Below are positions 41,524 to 50,180 of a stretch of 61,916 nucleotides of DNA, one piece after another. Under the pieces are notes generated by a model, which did not search any database, was not told where the DNA came from, and saw only the letters and a list, made by a program, of their open reading frames with translations. Origin of the DNA: CAIMUM01 sp034429715 (GTDB taxonomy: Bacteria; Chloroflexota; Dehalococcoidia; GIF9; UBA5629); NCBI GenBank assembly GCA_034429715.1, contig DAOUFR010000092.1, positions 1 to 61,916 on the forward strand, written 5' to 3'. The translations under genes and the position numbers were made by a program. Position 1 is the stretch's first letter, and the number at the start of each line of letters is the position of its first letter.

Positions 41524-42837
41524 ACTTCACCTCCGCATGCCCTTGTTTTTGATGTTAATTGACGCGGTTTGCTCTCGTTTTATGCGGTAAGGGTATATCA
41601 TATCCGTACAGATGTCAATGAATCCTCAATCCGCTCCACTCTGCTTATGATATATGTATATAGATATATCTGAGGTACTTAAAATGGTTGACGGGGGGTC
41701 AAGATGAGCTTATTACAAGCGTGCAAGCCATCCATCGTTTTAATCTCTGCAAATACAGCAAAGCAATGACCGCAGCTCTGTCTATCGCCGTATCTTTTCC
41801 CGCCCCCCCCGTCCCCCCTGAATGTTGCAGGCTGTCGAGCTGTGTACCTCGACCCCGCCCGGACCGGTTCCCTGTACGCCGTCGCGCGTATCTGCCCCCG
41901 GAGAGTGGCGAAAGCCCGTGCCCCGCACCCAGCGAAGCGGTGCGACGCAATCCCATCGGAGCGTTGCGGATCCCCGTCCGCCGCGACCGCTGGAGCTTCG
42001 CCCGTAGCTGCCCTTCCCCCGCCCCGGAGCTGCGCGAAGGCCGTCCCCCCGGAGCGTTGCGGTTACCCCGCGGTGGCGAGCCGCAGAGTCCGGCGGGTCC
42101 GCCCGGGTGCGCGGCCTTCCCCACGCCCAGCCCCGCCCGCCCGCGCGTCCGGCGCCCCGTCCGTTACGGCCCCCCGCCTCGGCCCCTTGCCGGCCTCCCC
42201 CGCCGCCCGGCCGGCCTGCGGCCCCGTTGCCCTCGCCCCGCCCCGAAGCGTTGCAGAGCGTACCGCGCGTCCCGTTCATTATCCCGCGCCCGCAGCTGAG
42301 CGGAGAGCGGCCTGCTTTGCCTGTCTCGCCGTCCCCGCTTATCCCGGCGCTCCCGCTATCCCCCCGCGGAGCGGCGCCCCCGGTGCCGTCATACCCGTTC
42401 CCTTGCGGGCGTCGCGCGCTTATCATATTCTTTTTTCCCCTGGTGAAAAACGGTTTCCGGCTTTCAACTGCTCAGCCTCGTTATTGCATCCTGTTTTGAT
42501 CATGTTCCAGGAGCGCGGGGAGAACGGGGAACGCTCTTTATCTCCCCCGCCCCCCGTGCACAGGCGGCTTAGCGCGGCGGGCAGCGCGCCCTTGCCTGAA
42601 ATGCACTTTGCCTGGCTCCGCTGGGGGGGTCGCCCCGGCGTCAGGACACCGGCGGGTAATTAGAGGCCGGCAGTCCGCGCCTGGGCGTAAGGGAGAGCTC
42701 CGCCGTGCAAACAGCATTTCATGGGGCGGTTTCAGCTTGTAATGCAGCGGCTGCGGCTTCCCCTTGCATGGCCTCGGGCACCGCGCGGGGTGATGATCGG
42801 GCGCGCGCAGCCCTCGGCCTGCCGGGCTGCGCAGCAT

Positions 42838-42870
42838 AAAAAAACTCAGGTAATGTCCGGGTGTTTTTTT
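42838..42870. repeat. Twin hairpin 1 (A-run, AGGTAATG loop)
   Basis: An A7 run, CTCAGGTAATGTCCGGGTG and a T7 run form a hairpin whose loop contains AGGTAATG. A closely similar structure lies exactly 400 bp downstream at 43238-43267. Confidence 0.55.
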
Positions 42871-43094
42871 ATCCAGCTCCGGCCTCCGCCTGTGCCCTGT
42901 GATGCGCGCTGCCACCACCATGCCGCCTTATCGTGCCTCCTCCCGTATAAGGGCGCCCTGCGCGGGTGATGATCGGGCGCAGTGGCGACGGTATTTCTCA
43001 GGGGTACGCCCCCCGCCCCGCCTCTTTTTTCTCTCTTTCCCCTCCTCTTTGTTCGTCTCGCTTCCTGATCCCATCGTACTGCCGGCCCGTTTCT

Positions 43095-43130
43095 GTACTT
43101 TCTTTGATCATGCGGCGGCAAAGAAAGTAC
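43095..43130. terminator. Perfect 12-bp hairpin at the end of the C-rich tract
   Basis: GTACTTTCTTTG (43095-43106) pairs with CAAAGAAAGTAC (43119-43130) around a 12-base GC loop. There is no following T run; it could end or protect a transcript coming through the tract, or be a REP-type repeat. Confidence 0.5.
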
Positions 43131-43237
43131 CAAAGAACACCGCCGGGACGGGGGATCGCAAGAGTCTTCCTTTTTTCCGCTCGTGATTATATCCCGGCCT
43201 GCTTGATGCGCAAGGGGCAGGGGCTTCGCCTGAAAGC

Positions 43238-43267
43238 AAAAAAATTTAGGTAATGGGGGAAATTTTT
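43238..43267. repeat. Twin hairpin 2 (A-run, AGGTAATG loop)
   Basis: AAAAATTT and AAATTTTT pair perfectly around AGGTAATGGGGG. The loop start AGGTAATG is shared with hairpin 1 (42838-42870), as is the preceding AGCA(T)AAAAA. Confidence 0.55.
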
Positions 43268-43377
43268 GTTGCTTTCACCCCGTTGCGCTCATGGCACGCC
43301 AGCGCATGGCCGGTGATACGGCTCCGCTAAGAAAAAAGTAAAGGTAAAAAATAAAAAGTTATTTGGAGGTGATTCGG

Positions 43378-43533
43378 ATGAAGCTCAAAGGCAGGTGCGG
43401 CAGGTCCAAACCGTGCAGACGTCTGTGCGCGCGGGCCTGCCGATGCCCCCTGGGCTTGATCCGCAGGCGTCAGTTGCTGCAGGCGCTCAGGTCGAGGCGC
43501 TTGCGGCTTAATAAACAGGGGAGGTTGTTTTAG
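43378..43533 (+). CDS. 51-aa Arg/Cys-rich basic protein
   Basis: A short gene preceded by an almost perfect Shine-Dalgarno GGAGGTGAT. The product starts MKLKGRCGRSKPCRRLCARA and contains five Cys and about fifteen Arg in 51 residues, so it is likely to bind nucleic acid and perhaps zinc. Its stop overlaps the next GTG start (TAGTG), giving translational coupling into a run of small genes. It is too short to be found by most gene callers. Function unknown. Confidence 0.6.
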   Translation: MKLKGRCGRSKPCRRLCARACRCPLGLIRRRQLLQALRSRRLRLNKQGRLF

Positions 43534-43730
43534 TGCCTCATATCAAAGTAGTCAGGCCAGGCGCGGCGGTTGACCGGTCAAATGCCGAGGGCAGGTACTG
43601 GGAGAGCGACGTAGTTGATGTCCCCCTCTATCTGCTCTATGGCTGGTTGGGCGATTACTCCGCGGTTGAATGTGATATCGCCTGGGATGAGTTCTTTTCC
43701 CGCAGGCTGGAGGAGGTCGTCTGTGCTTGA
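43533..43730 (+). CDS. Small hypothetical protein of the late small-gene run
   Basis: An unrecognised 65-residue acidic protein (YWESDVVDVPLYLLYGWLGD, CDIAWDEFFSRRLEEVVCA). It begins with a GTG overlapping the stop of the 51-aa gene and its end overlaps the next GTG, so it is part of a tightly coupled set. No motif is recognised. Confidence 0.55.
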   Translation: MPHIKVVRPGAAVDRSNAEGRYWESDVVDVPLYLLYGWLGDYSAVECDIAWDEFFSRRLEEVVCA

Positions 43731-43926
43731 CCTTAACGACACCATCCATCACTCGCACATTATGGTCGGCAGCTCCGATGTCGAGATTCAGCCGGTGTTC
43801 ACCGACTCGGTCAAAATCACTGTCCGGCGCGGCTTCCACTCCGTCACCATTTACCTGGACTGCGCCACCCTTGAGCGCGTCTTCCAGGCGTGGACGCCCG
43901 TCGTTGCCGATCCGCTCCCGTTTTAA
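43723..43926 (+). CDS. Small hypothetical protein of the late small-gene run
   Basis: A 67-residue protein (LDLNDTIHHSHIMVGSSDVE, FHSVTIYLDCATLERVFQAW). The GTG at 43723 overlaps the preceding stop and is preceded by GGAGGAGG, so it is chosen over an ATG 108 bp upstream that would give an unrelated-looking N-terminus. Mixed alpha/beta, soluble. No family recognised. Confidence 0.55.
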   Translation: MLDLNDTIHHSHIMVGSSDVEIQPVFTDSVKITVRRGFHSVTIYLDCATLERVFQAWTPVVADPLPF

Positions 43927-43984
43927 TCCGGCCGCCTCGCCGGTGGGCGTTATCACCGGCGCGAATAAACGCAAGGAGAAATGA

Positions 43985-44359
43985 ATGTCCAACAACGGTT
44001 CCCGCTTCCACATCGAGGTCACCAACATCAAGGCCGAGGACGAGATGTCCGTCCGCTTCAACATCTTCGGCGATACCTTCGCCCAGGTCACCGCGGATCT
44101 GGAAAAGGTCATTGCTTACGTCACCGGCTCTGCCCCTCAACAGTCAAAATCCGCGCGGTCTGTCGGCAACGGCACAGCCGGCGCGGCCGTGCTTCCTCCT
44201 GCGCCCAAACCGCCTCCGGCGCCTGCTAAGATCGGCACCTGCGTCACCTGCGGCAGCGACGCGCTGGAATGGGTCACCGGCTCCCGCAAGGATAACGGCA
44301 AGCCGTTCGCCGCTTATAAGTGTCAGGAATGTGGTAAGTGGCAGCCGGAGGCCAGATGA
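43985..44359 (+). CDS. Zinc-ribbon protein with Pro-rich linker
   Basis: The 124-residue protein has an N-terminal alpha/beta part (FHIEVTNIKAEDEMSVRFNI), a Pro/Ala linker (residues 70-82) and a C-terminal zinc ribbon TCVTCGSDALEWV ... YKCQECGKWQ. It is preceded by AAGGAG. It overlaps the following gene by ATGA. In phages such proteins may bind ssDNA or RNA polymerase; no proof here. Confidence 0.6.
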   Translation: MSNNGSRFHIEVTNIKAEDEMSVRFNIFGDTFAQVTADLEKVIAYVTGSAPQQSKSARSVGNGTAGAAVLPPAPKPPPAPAKIGTCVTCGSDALEWVTGSRKDNGKPFAAYKCQECGKWQPEAR

Positions 44360-44640
44360 CAACAGCCTGCAATTGCACCTGCCCCAAATGCCTTCACTAT
44401 ATCCAGTTCGAGGCCGGCAAAGGTTTTCCCCTGCATACCTGCTCCGTCTGCGGCCACCGGTTCACCGCCTGGGACGTGTTCTCTTCCATCACCCCGGCCG
44501 TCGAGCAGCGGATCACCCTGGTGCTCGAGCCCTTCGAGTGCCTTGAAAATCCCAAACGCCACCGCCACCCGGACTGGATAGAGCAGGAGGAGGAACTGAA
44601 GCTTCGCGATCTTGATCACAGCCCCTGGCGCCGCATCTGA
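44356..44640 (+). CDS. Zinc-ribbon protein, last of the small-gene run
   Basis: The 94-residue protein begins TTACNCTCPKCLHYIQFEAG and has a second pair in HTCSVCGHRFTAW, a zinc ribbon of the kind found in regulators. The C-terminus is charged. The ATG at 44356 overlaps the previous stop and is chosen over a GTG at 44338. After it comes a 399-bp spacer. Confidence 0.6.
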   Translation: MTTACNCTCPKCLHYIQFEAGKGFPLHTCSVCGHRFTAWDVFSSITPAVEQRITLVLEPFECLENPKRHRHPDWIEQEEELKLRDLDHSPWRRI

Positions 44641-45039
44641 TGGAAAGGAAACGGGCGGCCCGGTCACCCGCCCCCTCCTCTTTCCGTGCGCACGCCATCT
44701 ACAATCCGCCGTCCGCTTCCTCCACAACTCGTATAACCGCCGCCACCATCCTTAAGGCCTCCTCCACCTGAGTAACCACCGCCGCACGCGAGCCCTTTTT
44801 ACCCCGCTGCGTACACACGTTTCCCCTCCCGCAACTAGGTCAAAACCCTATTTGTTTTTCAAAACAAAAAAACAATTTCCCAACCCCTCCCCGCCTTAAG
44901 AAAGTGGCTCAAATATCCCCGTCCATCCCTGGGTTGCGCATAGTTCAACACTTATCAAGTCATATCGTTCTATAGTAACATGTTATCCTGTGTTTACTTG
45001 TGAGTAGCGGATAAGTATAATAACCATGATTATGGGGTC
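44641..45039. other. Spacer with cargo repeat 1 of element B
   Basis: No gene is seen in these 399 bp. The first 180 bp are C-rich like the tract at 41790-43250. At 44849-44893 lies a 45-bp repeat that recurs at 46126-46170. The end is AT-rich and must carry the promoter of the Schlafen-like gene. Confidence 0.5.
44849..44893. repeat. Element-B cargo repeat, copy 1
   Basis: CTATTTGTTTTTCAAAACAA continuing to CAATTTCCCAACCCCTCCCC. It aligns with 46126-46170 (about 80 percent identity) in direct orientation on the other side of the Schlafen-like gene. Confidence 0.65.
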
Positions 45040-45999
45040 ATGTCGATGAGGTTGGGTAATAAATTCCTTGAAAAAGTTAAATCTGCAGTCAAAGAATCTA
45101 AACACGTTGAATTCAAGGAAATGTTTGATGTAACTTCTGATCATGATTGGTGTGAAATAACCAAGGATATTGTAGCTCTGGCTAATTCCGGTGGTGGCTG
45201 TATCTTAATCGGTGTGCGTAACGATGGTACACCTGTTCAGTTTGATCCTGATCTTATAAATAAGCTCGATTCTGCCAAATTTGTGGATAAAATATTTAAA
45301 TATACCTTTGAGAAATTATCTTTGTTTGAAATAATAAAAATAAATCGTAATGCTGGCGAAGCCATTGCATTATTGATAGGTGGTTTACATATCCCCGTGG
45401 TTTTTCAAAAGCCGGGTACTTATGATGTAGGAGGTGGCCGGCAAGAAACAGCTTTTAAAGAAGGAACTGTTTATTTCCGCCATAGCGCGAAAAGTGAGCC
45501 AGCTAATTCTAATGACCTTCGAGATGCAGTAGAACGGGAGATAAGTAGGCGGCATCGCTCCCTGATCGGTAACTTAAGAAAAGTCGTTGAGGCTCCTGCG
45601 GATCATGTTGTCCAGGTTGGTCCACCCGCTGTCAGTATTCGGGGATCGAAAGGATTAACCGCTATGACCGCTGTTCGTTATACCGATGATCCTAGTGCAC
45701 CTTTGGTTAGGTATCAGACCGCTGACGATGAGCATCCACTGCGGCAGAAAGATGTTGTGCGGCTTTTCAATGAAAGAATGGCAGGAAAGAAAAGTATTAC
45801 ATCACACGATATATTATGTGTTCGAAAAGTCCATAATATCAATGAGACAAAGCCTCTGTATTATTATAAACCTAGATATAGAGTTCCGACTTATAGTTCT
45901 GAATTTGTTGACTGGTTGGTACAATCCTTTGAAAACGATTCTAGTTTCTTTGATAAGGCACGTGCTCTATGCGGGACAAAGCAGGCCGTTACTATTTAG
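45040..45999 (+). CDS. Schlafen/AlbA-like domain protein
   Basis: A 319-residue protein. The N-terminal 160 residues show the AlbA_2/Schlafen pattern: KHVEFKEMFD (E-F-K), ITKDIVALANSGGGCILIGV with the ANS-GG-I-IG motif, and GTVYFRHSAKSEPAN with the YFR/RxGS-like element. The C-terminal half is not recognised. Bacterial Schlafen-like proteins bind nucleic acid and in some defence systems cleave tRNA or act with ATPases. It stands alone between two copies of a 45-bp repeat, suggesting cassette-like gain. Confidence 0.75.
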   Translation: MSMRLGNKFLEKVKSAVKESKHVEFKEMFDVTSDHDWCEITKDIVALANSGGGCILIGVRNDGTPVQFDPDLINKLDSAKFVDKIFKYTFEKLSLFEIIKINRNAGEAIALLIGGLHIPVVFQKPGTYDVGGGRQETAFKEGTVYFRHSAKSEPANSNDLRDAVEREISRRHRSLIGNLRKVVEAPADHVVQVGPPAVSIRGSKGLTAMTAVRYTDDPSAPLVRYQTADDEHPLRQKDVVRLFNERMAGKKSITSHDILCVRKVHNINETKPLYYYKPRYRVPTYSSEFVDWLVQSFENDSSFFDKARALCGTKQAVTI

Positions 46000-46373
46000 T
46001 AAGCAATAGCCTGCCGTGTATAAAGGCATTTGTCCCAAAACGACTCAGCAATTAGCACTTTTTAGGAGATGCGATATAAACACTGTCTTTCCTCAATGTC
46101 CTACTGGTAAGTCTGGTCTGCTATCCGATTTGTTTCTCAAAATAAAAAATCAATTCCTCAACACCTCCCCAGGCTATCTGCAGGTTTGTCCATACTAAAA
46201 TATTGATGTCTTCCGTCGTTGGGTAAAATAAAATGTTGTCCGAGCTTCAATTGATCGTCTGCATATTTGGTTTTTCAAATGAGCAGAGGTCTGGGAGATC
46301 GAGTGCTGGTATCAAATTCATAAGGTGTGAACAAGTATAGGGCTATTGATAGGCTAACGGCCTTCGCTCCACG
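46000..46373. other. Spacer with cargo repeat 2 of element B
   Basis: A 374-bp spacer between convergent genes. It contains the repeat at 46126-46170 and no convincing gene; a 60-residue open frame at 46016 lacks a start signal and looks spurious. Confidence 0.5.
46126..46170. repeat. Element-B cargo repeat, copy 2
   Basis: CGATTTGTTTCTCAAAATAA continuing to CAATTCCTCAACACCTCCCC; direct repeat of 44849-44893. A weaker third relative, sharing TTGTTTTTCAAAA and AATTTCC, lies at about 49909-49950 on the far side of the restriction genes. Confidence 0.65.
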
Positions 46374-47864
46374 TTATCCAATGGCAGTATTAATGGATTC
46401 TTCGCCATAGGTACTTATACTGTCAAAGCCCTCAGCTTTCAAGCAGATTTGCCTGATCTCGTTCCTAAGCCTCACACGATTGTCCATTGTCTCTCTTGTT
46501 CTGGACGCTATTTGCTCGCGAAGCTTCCTGTCTTTCGGAATGGGAATCACAATCTCGAATAGCCGCTTCCCTAGCGTATCTATGATATCTCTTGTGAACT
46601 GTTTCGCTCTCATTTGCCGGCGTACGATGGGGGCGTTCAATAGCGCCAGCATCATCCATGGGTCAAGCTCCGCTTTGTTTTCCACCCGCAGTTTATACAT
46701 GCCACCACAATATAATAATTTTGTATCATGTTTATTAACTATGCATGACGTTCCCACCAAATAAGTACCGTCCCTCACAACAAATATGTCTTGGCTTTGG
46801 ACGTCCAGTTTTTTTTGATACTGGTCATAAATGTCTTCACTCACACTCTGTTTTGGATCAGCCTTCAACTCCCAGTTCGCAATATCGGAAGTACGTATGA
46901 ATGGGATGGGACCAGTTCCGTAAGCCATTTTCCCAATTTCCACTCCGGTTTTCCATGATACCACTCTTTGCTTGATCAGATCTGCCAGCACAACTAGTTC
47001 GTGAGTCTTTTCGAGATTGCTAAGTGCTGTCTCAATGTCAGGGTTATAGTACTTCGGAATAAATATGGGGCCTTGTGCACTCTGATACTTCAGTAAGAAG
47101 CCTGGGTTTCCGTGCAGATCATCCATCTTTTCTTCCATTTCGGGTATGGGTTCATCTGCGTCTTTTGTAAGGCCTTGAGCCCAAAACGGTATTCTACGTA
47201 TTACCTCTCTTAACTCTGCTCTGCCTTCCACAACTCTCTGGATATCGGCCGTGATCTCCTTTTGAGTTTTCGGTTCTTTGGGCACTGTCAAGATTATCTC
47301 ATTGTATCGATTCCCCACTGTGTCAATTATGTCTGCCGTGAACTGGCGTGAACGTATTTGCGCCTTCGCGATCGGGGTGTTCATTAATGCCAGGAATAAG
47401 TATCTGTTGATCTGTGCCTGGTCCGGTACCCGAAAGCGCAATATATGAGATTGAAAAAGGCACGGCAAGTCGCTTCTCATAATCATGCAGCTCTGTCCTA
47501 TCAGGTATGTGCCGTCACGAACGAAGAATATGTCGCCTTGTTTGACTCCCTGCCGGGCACTAAATTTGTTATAGATCTCTTGGCCCACACCCTGTTTAGG
47601 ATCCGTTTTTATCTCCCAGTTGCTGATATCTGATGTCCGAACGAACGGTATTTCACCTGTTCCGTACGCCATTTTCCCTATCTCGTTGCCTGCCAAAACA
47701 CTTAGTTCTTTATTTGATATTAGTCTTTCTATGTCCACGAGATAGTGTGTTTGCCTTAGTTTATTAAGCCTTTCCAGGATTTCAGGATTGTAGTATTTGG
47801 GAATAAAGACGCCATGTCTGATTTTCGTGTTTAATGTTAAAAATCCCAGATGGTCCTGAAGCAT
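46374..47864 (-). CDS. Specificity subunit of a two-gene restriction-modification system
   Basis: The 496-residue protein is an internal duplication: residues about 15-215 and 265-465 share GVFIPKYYNP / PIFIPKYYNP, EIGKMAYGTGEIPFVRTSDI / EIGKMAYGTGPIPFIRTSDI, FVRDGTYLIG / VVRDGTYLVG. Each half is an HsdS-like target recognition domain plus a conserved helix, together reading a bipartite DNA target. It starts 2 bp after the methylase stop. Because there is no separate restriction gene and the methylase carries a nuclease domain, the pair resembles the B subunit of BcgI-type enzymes. Confidence 0.8.
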   Translation of the reverse strand: MLQDHLGFLTLNTKIRHGVFIPKYYNPEILERLNKLRQTHYLVDIERLISNKELSVLAGNEIGKMAYGTGEIPFVRTSDISNWEIKTDPKQGVGQEIYNKFSARQGVKQGDIFFVRDGTYLIGQSCMIMRSDLPCLFQSHILRFRVPDQAQINRYLFLALMNTPIAKAQIRSRQFTADIIDTVGNRYNEIILTVPKEPKTQKEITADIQRVVEGRAELREVIRRIPFWAQGLTKDADEPIPEMEEKMDDLHGNPGFLLKYQSAQGPIFIPKYYNPDIETALSNLEKTHELVVLADLIKQRVVSWKTGVEIGKMAYGTGPIPFIRTSDIANWELKADPKQSVSEDIYDQYQKKLDVQSQDIFVVRDGTYLVGTSCIVNKHDTKLLYCGGMYKLRVENKAELDPWMMLALLNAPIVRRQMRAKQFTRDIIDTLGKRLFEIVIPIPKDRKLREQIASRTRETMDNRVRLRNEIRQICLKAEGFDSISTYGEESINTAIG

Positions 47865-47866
47865 GG

Positions 47867-49765
47867 TCACCACCTGTTTGCTATAGCCCGGAAGCGATCG
47901 GCAACTGCTGGTACTTCGTCTAGTAGTATTCTCTTGCCCGCGGCAGTAGTTCTGATTGTTGGATTGCCTCTTGAGTCGTGCCCACACCATTTAACATCTG
48001 CCATGAATATGTCGTAGCTTTCTCCATTTTTAGGCGGTGCATTTTCCAGGAAAACCACACATACTTTTGTATGCGTTCCTCCCTTGCCACTGGTTTTGAA
48101 TAATGCCTCAGGCATTGAAACAATCCCTCTGATTTTGGTGCGCTTGCGCAGAAACGTAACGACGTATTCGTATGTCGGCATGCCGAAGACCGCTTCAGGA
48201 AGTACTATCCCCATCCTGCCACCCGGCTTAAGTAGTTGGATGCATCTTTCAAGGAATATGATCTGTGGCGGCTGATCTTCGTGGATCTTATCTGTCGGTT
48301 CGCTAAAGCCCAACTCCTTGTTATACTTCCATTTTCGTCCGAGTTCATATTGGGCAAGTAGTCTTTCTCCCCTTACCACAATTTTCTTTCCCATAGGCGG
48401 ATTCGTGATTACAACATCGAATGTTCCCGGCTTGATAGAATCTGCCATTGTAGCCGGCCAGTCGCCTATGGGAATAAGACTGTTTTCGCAGAAAATGCCG
48501 CCCCGTCCATCTCCGACAATTGCCATGTACGCTTTTGTGACCTTGGCCAAGAATGAGTCTTTATCGATACCGCGAAAATAGCGTGTTGCAACCTCCACTT
48601 CACGCTTGAACAATTGGCGCTCCGTCCAGCCTTTCTTTTTTGCCTCCTCTTTTAGATTTTGCCACACGTGTTCTAACGCTACGATCAGAAATCCCCCAGA
48701 CCCGCATGCAGGGTCGATAATATACTCTCCCGGCTTCGGATTTAGCACTTTTACGATCATCTGAATAACGTTTCTCGGTGTAAAAAATTGTCCCTCGCTT
48801 CCTCTCAATGCTGGCCCAATGAAAACCTCAAAAGCATCACCCACTGCGTCTCGGTCAGCATTCATGATGCAATAATTTTGTAGCTCACCAACTACATAAA
48901 GGAGGCTTTCGGCATCTAATTTAATGGTCTCTTCGCCTGAAAATACATCTTCAAATGTGGCGTTCTTGACTTTCTTGAATAAATTCAAAATTCTCTTTCG
49001 TACGGCCGCAGCATCTTCACCGATACCAGCGCGAAATTCCACCACATCCTCCGGGCCGCGCTCCTGCTCATCAAGGATTTTGCAAAAGAGGATAGCAATT
49101 ATTTCTTGAGCGATTGCTTCATCGCGCGTTATGCCTGTCGTCATCCCTGCCAAATGATTGCGTAGATCGCGGAATGTCGCCTTGAGATTGGAAGGTCTCT
49201 TAAGATCCTTTCTTTTAAAAAGCCCGATATCTTCTATCCGTTGCCCCCTGGCTGGTATATTGGGCAGGTCTTTCCACTCGATGCTCCCGTCTTTCTGCCT
49301 AATCTTAAGTAGGTATGCATGCTCCTGTCCATTGAACCATACCCCAACCACTGCCGGGCTCATTTCCAAGTATAATTTCAACTGGGCTATTCCGTCTTTG
49401 CGGGTCTTCTTCTTGCATTCTACAACTAGATATAGATTCCCTTCCCTTTTATCAGCCGTTTTGAAGACTGCGATGTCAACCGGGTATGATTTATCCTCAT
49501 CCGATGGCCTTTTTCGAACACGAAACTGTGGGCGCGTCTGAATCTGGCCTTTGTCGTAGCTGTAATCTTCTACAAGGCGCCGGGCAAAGACTTGCACCGC
49601 CTCCACTTCTTCGGGTGTTGCCTTCACCTCGTTTCCTGAAATATAGTCAACTATTGTGTTTCCTTGAGCCTCTTTGATATCGGCGGACTCGTCGGTGACC
49701 TCCACGTCGTCTGCGCTGTCACTTTGATTGTCATCTTGTGCTCGCTTGCGCCCATTCGTCGTCAT
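47867..49765 (-). CDS. Nuclease-methyltransferase subunit, BcgI-like
   Basis: A 632-residue protein. Residues about 75-170 contain a PD-(D/E)XK nuclease of HsdR-N type: YPVDIAVFKTADKREGNLYL then VVECKKKTRKDGIAQ, giving D...E-x-K. Residues about 190-632 are an N6-adenine methyltransferase of HsdM type with DPACGSGGFLIVALE (motif I) and FDVVITNPPMGKK (motif IV). The fused layout and length match the A subunit of BcgI-type systems, which cut on both sides of the site. ATG 49765 has GAGG upstream; the frame extends to 49966 with an unlikely N-terminus. Cofactor and target are unknown. Confidence 0.85.
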   Translation of the reverse strand: MTTNGRKRAQDDNQSDSADDVEVTDESADIKEAQGNTIVDYISGNEVKATPEEVEAVQVFARRLVEDYSYDKGQIQTRPQFRVRKRPSDEDKSYPVDIAVFKTADKREGNLYLVVECKKKTRKDGIAQLKLYLEMSPAVVGVWFNGQEHAYLLKIRQKDGSIEWKDLPNIPARGQRIEDIGLFKRKDLKRPSNLKATFRDLRNHLAGMTTGITRDEAIAQEIIAILFCKILDEQERGPEDVVEFRAGIGEDAAAVRKRILNLFKKVKNATFEDVFSGEETIKLDAESLLYVVGELQNYCIMNADRDAVGDAFEVFIGPALRGSEGQFFTPRNVIQMIVKVLNPKPGEYIIDPACGSGGFLIVALEHVWQNLKEEAKKKGWTERQLFKREVEVATRYFRGIDKDSFLAKVTKAYMAIVGDGRGGIFCENSLIPIGDWPATMADSIKPGTFDVVITNPPMGKKIVVRGERLLAQYELGRKWKYNKELGFSEPTDKIHEDQPPQIIFLERCIQLLKPGGRMGIVLPEAVFGMPTYEYVVTFLRKRTKIRGIVSMPEALFKTSGKGGTHTKVCVVFLENAPPKNGESYDIFMADVKWCGHDSRGNPTIRTTAAGKRILLDEVPAVADRFRAIANRW

Positions 49766-50180
49766 CTTTACCTCTTCTTTTTGGCTGCTCCGCCTATTAA
49801 ATCTGATTGGAATTATAGCATTCGAGGTCAAATTACCGACAGTCTCATTGGCTTGATTTAGGGATCGATCAGCTAGATATTTGGCCAATTCTGTCATGGC
49901 CCGCATTGAATTGTTTTTCAAAAAGAATAATTTCCGCCAAAAATTCCATCCCTCATTCACCTGCAATTCTCTCTACTTTTTACGCTTCCCGCGACGTTCC
50001 CGCTGGTAGGTACTAGCTGTGGTGGGCTGTGGTCAACTGTGTTAAGTTTTTTTGTAAAACCACCTCAAGTCATCTCCGTCAGCATGAAATGGCCCATCCA
50101 TGTCTATAAATGCCCTTGACAAGTCATTATGGTACATGCTATAGTCAAAATATGACGCATTGATGTCTTAGGAGGACAAT
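49766..50180. other. Divergent spacer of the restriction and ParA-like genes
   Basis: A 415-bp spacer. On the minus strand an open extension of the methylase frame reaches 49966 but its N-terminus looks non-coding. It contains a weak third relative of the cargo repeat (about 49909-49950) and the ParA promoter at 50116-50145. Confidence 0.5.
50116..50145 (+). promoter_or_regulatory. Promoter of the ParA-like gene
   Basis: TTGACA (50116-50121) and TATAGT (50140-50145) with an 18-bp spacer, near-consensus for the housekeeping sigma factor, followed by AGGAGG at 50170-50175 and the ATG at 50181. Confidence 0.7.

Larger units (their letters stand above)
41524..43377. other. 1.85-kb C-rich apparently non-coding tract
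   Basis: After about 170 bp of ordinary promoter-like sequence upstream of MarR, a long tract (about 41790-43250) has very high GC and strong C-over-G skew on the plus strand. Open frames exist in several frames but all are Pro/Ala/Arg low-complexity with no ribosome-binding site. Internal repeats include GGAGCGTTGCGG (near 41957 and 42051), GTGATGATCGGGCGC (42790 and 42967) and twin hairpins. It may hold a large structured RNA or be a decayed region. Confidence 0.5.

Noticed and set aside
41842..42663. Long open frame (273 aa) in the C-rich tract
   Set aside because: Product is Pro/Ala/Arg low-complexity, other frames are equally open because of high GC, and no ribosome-binding site precedes it.
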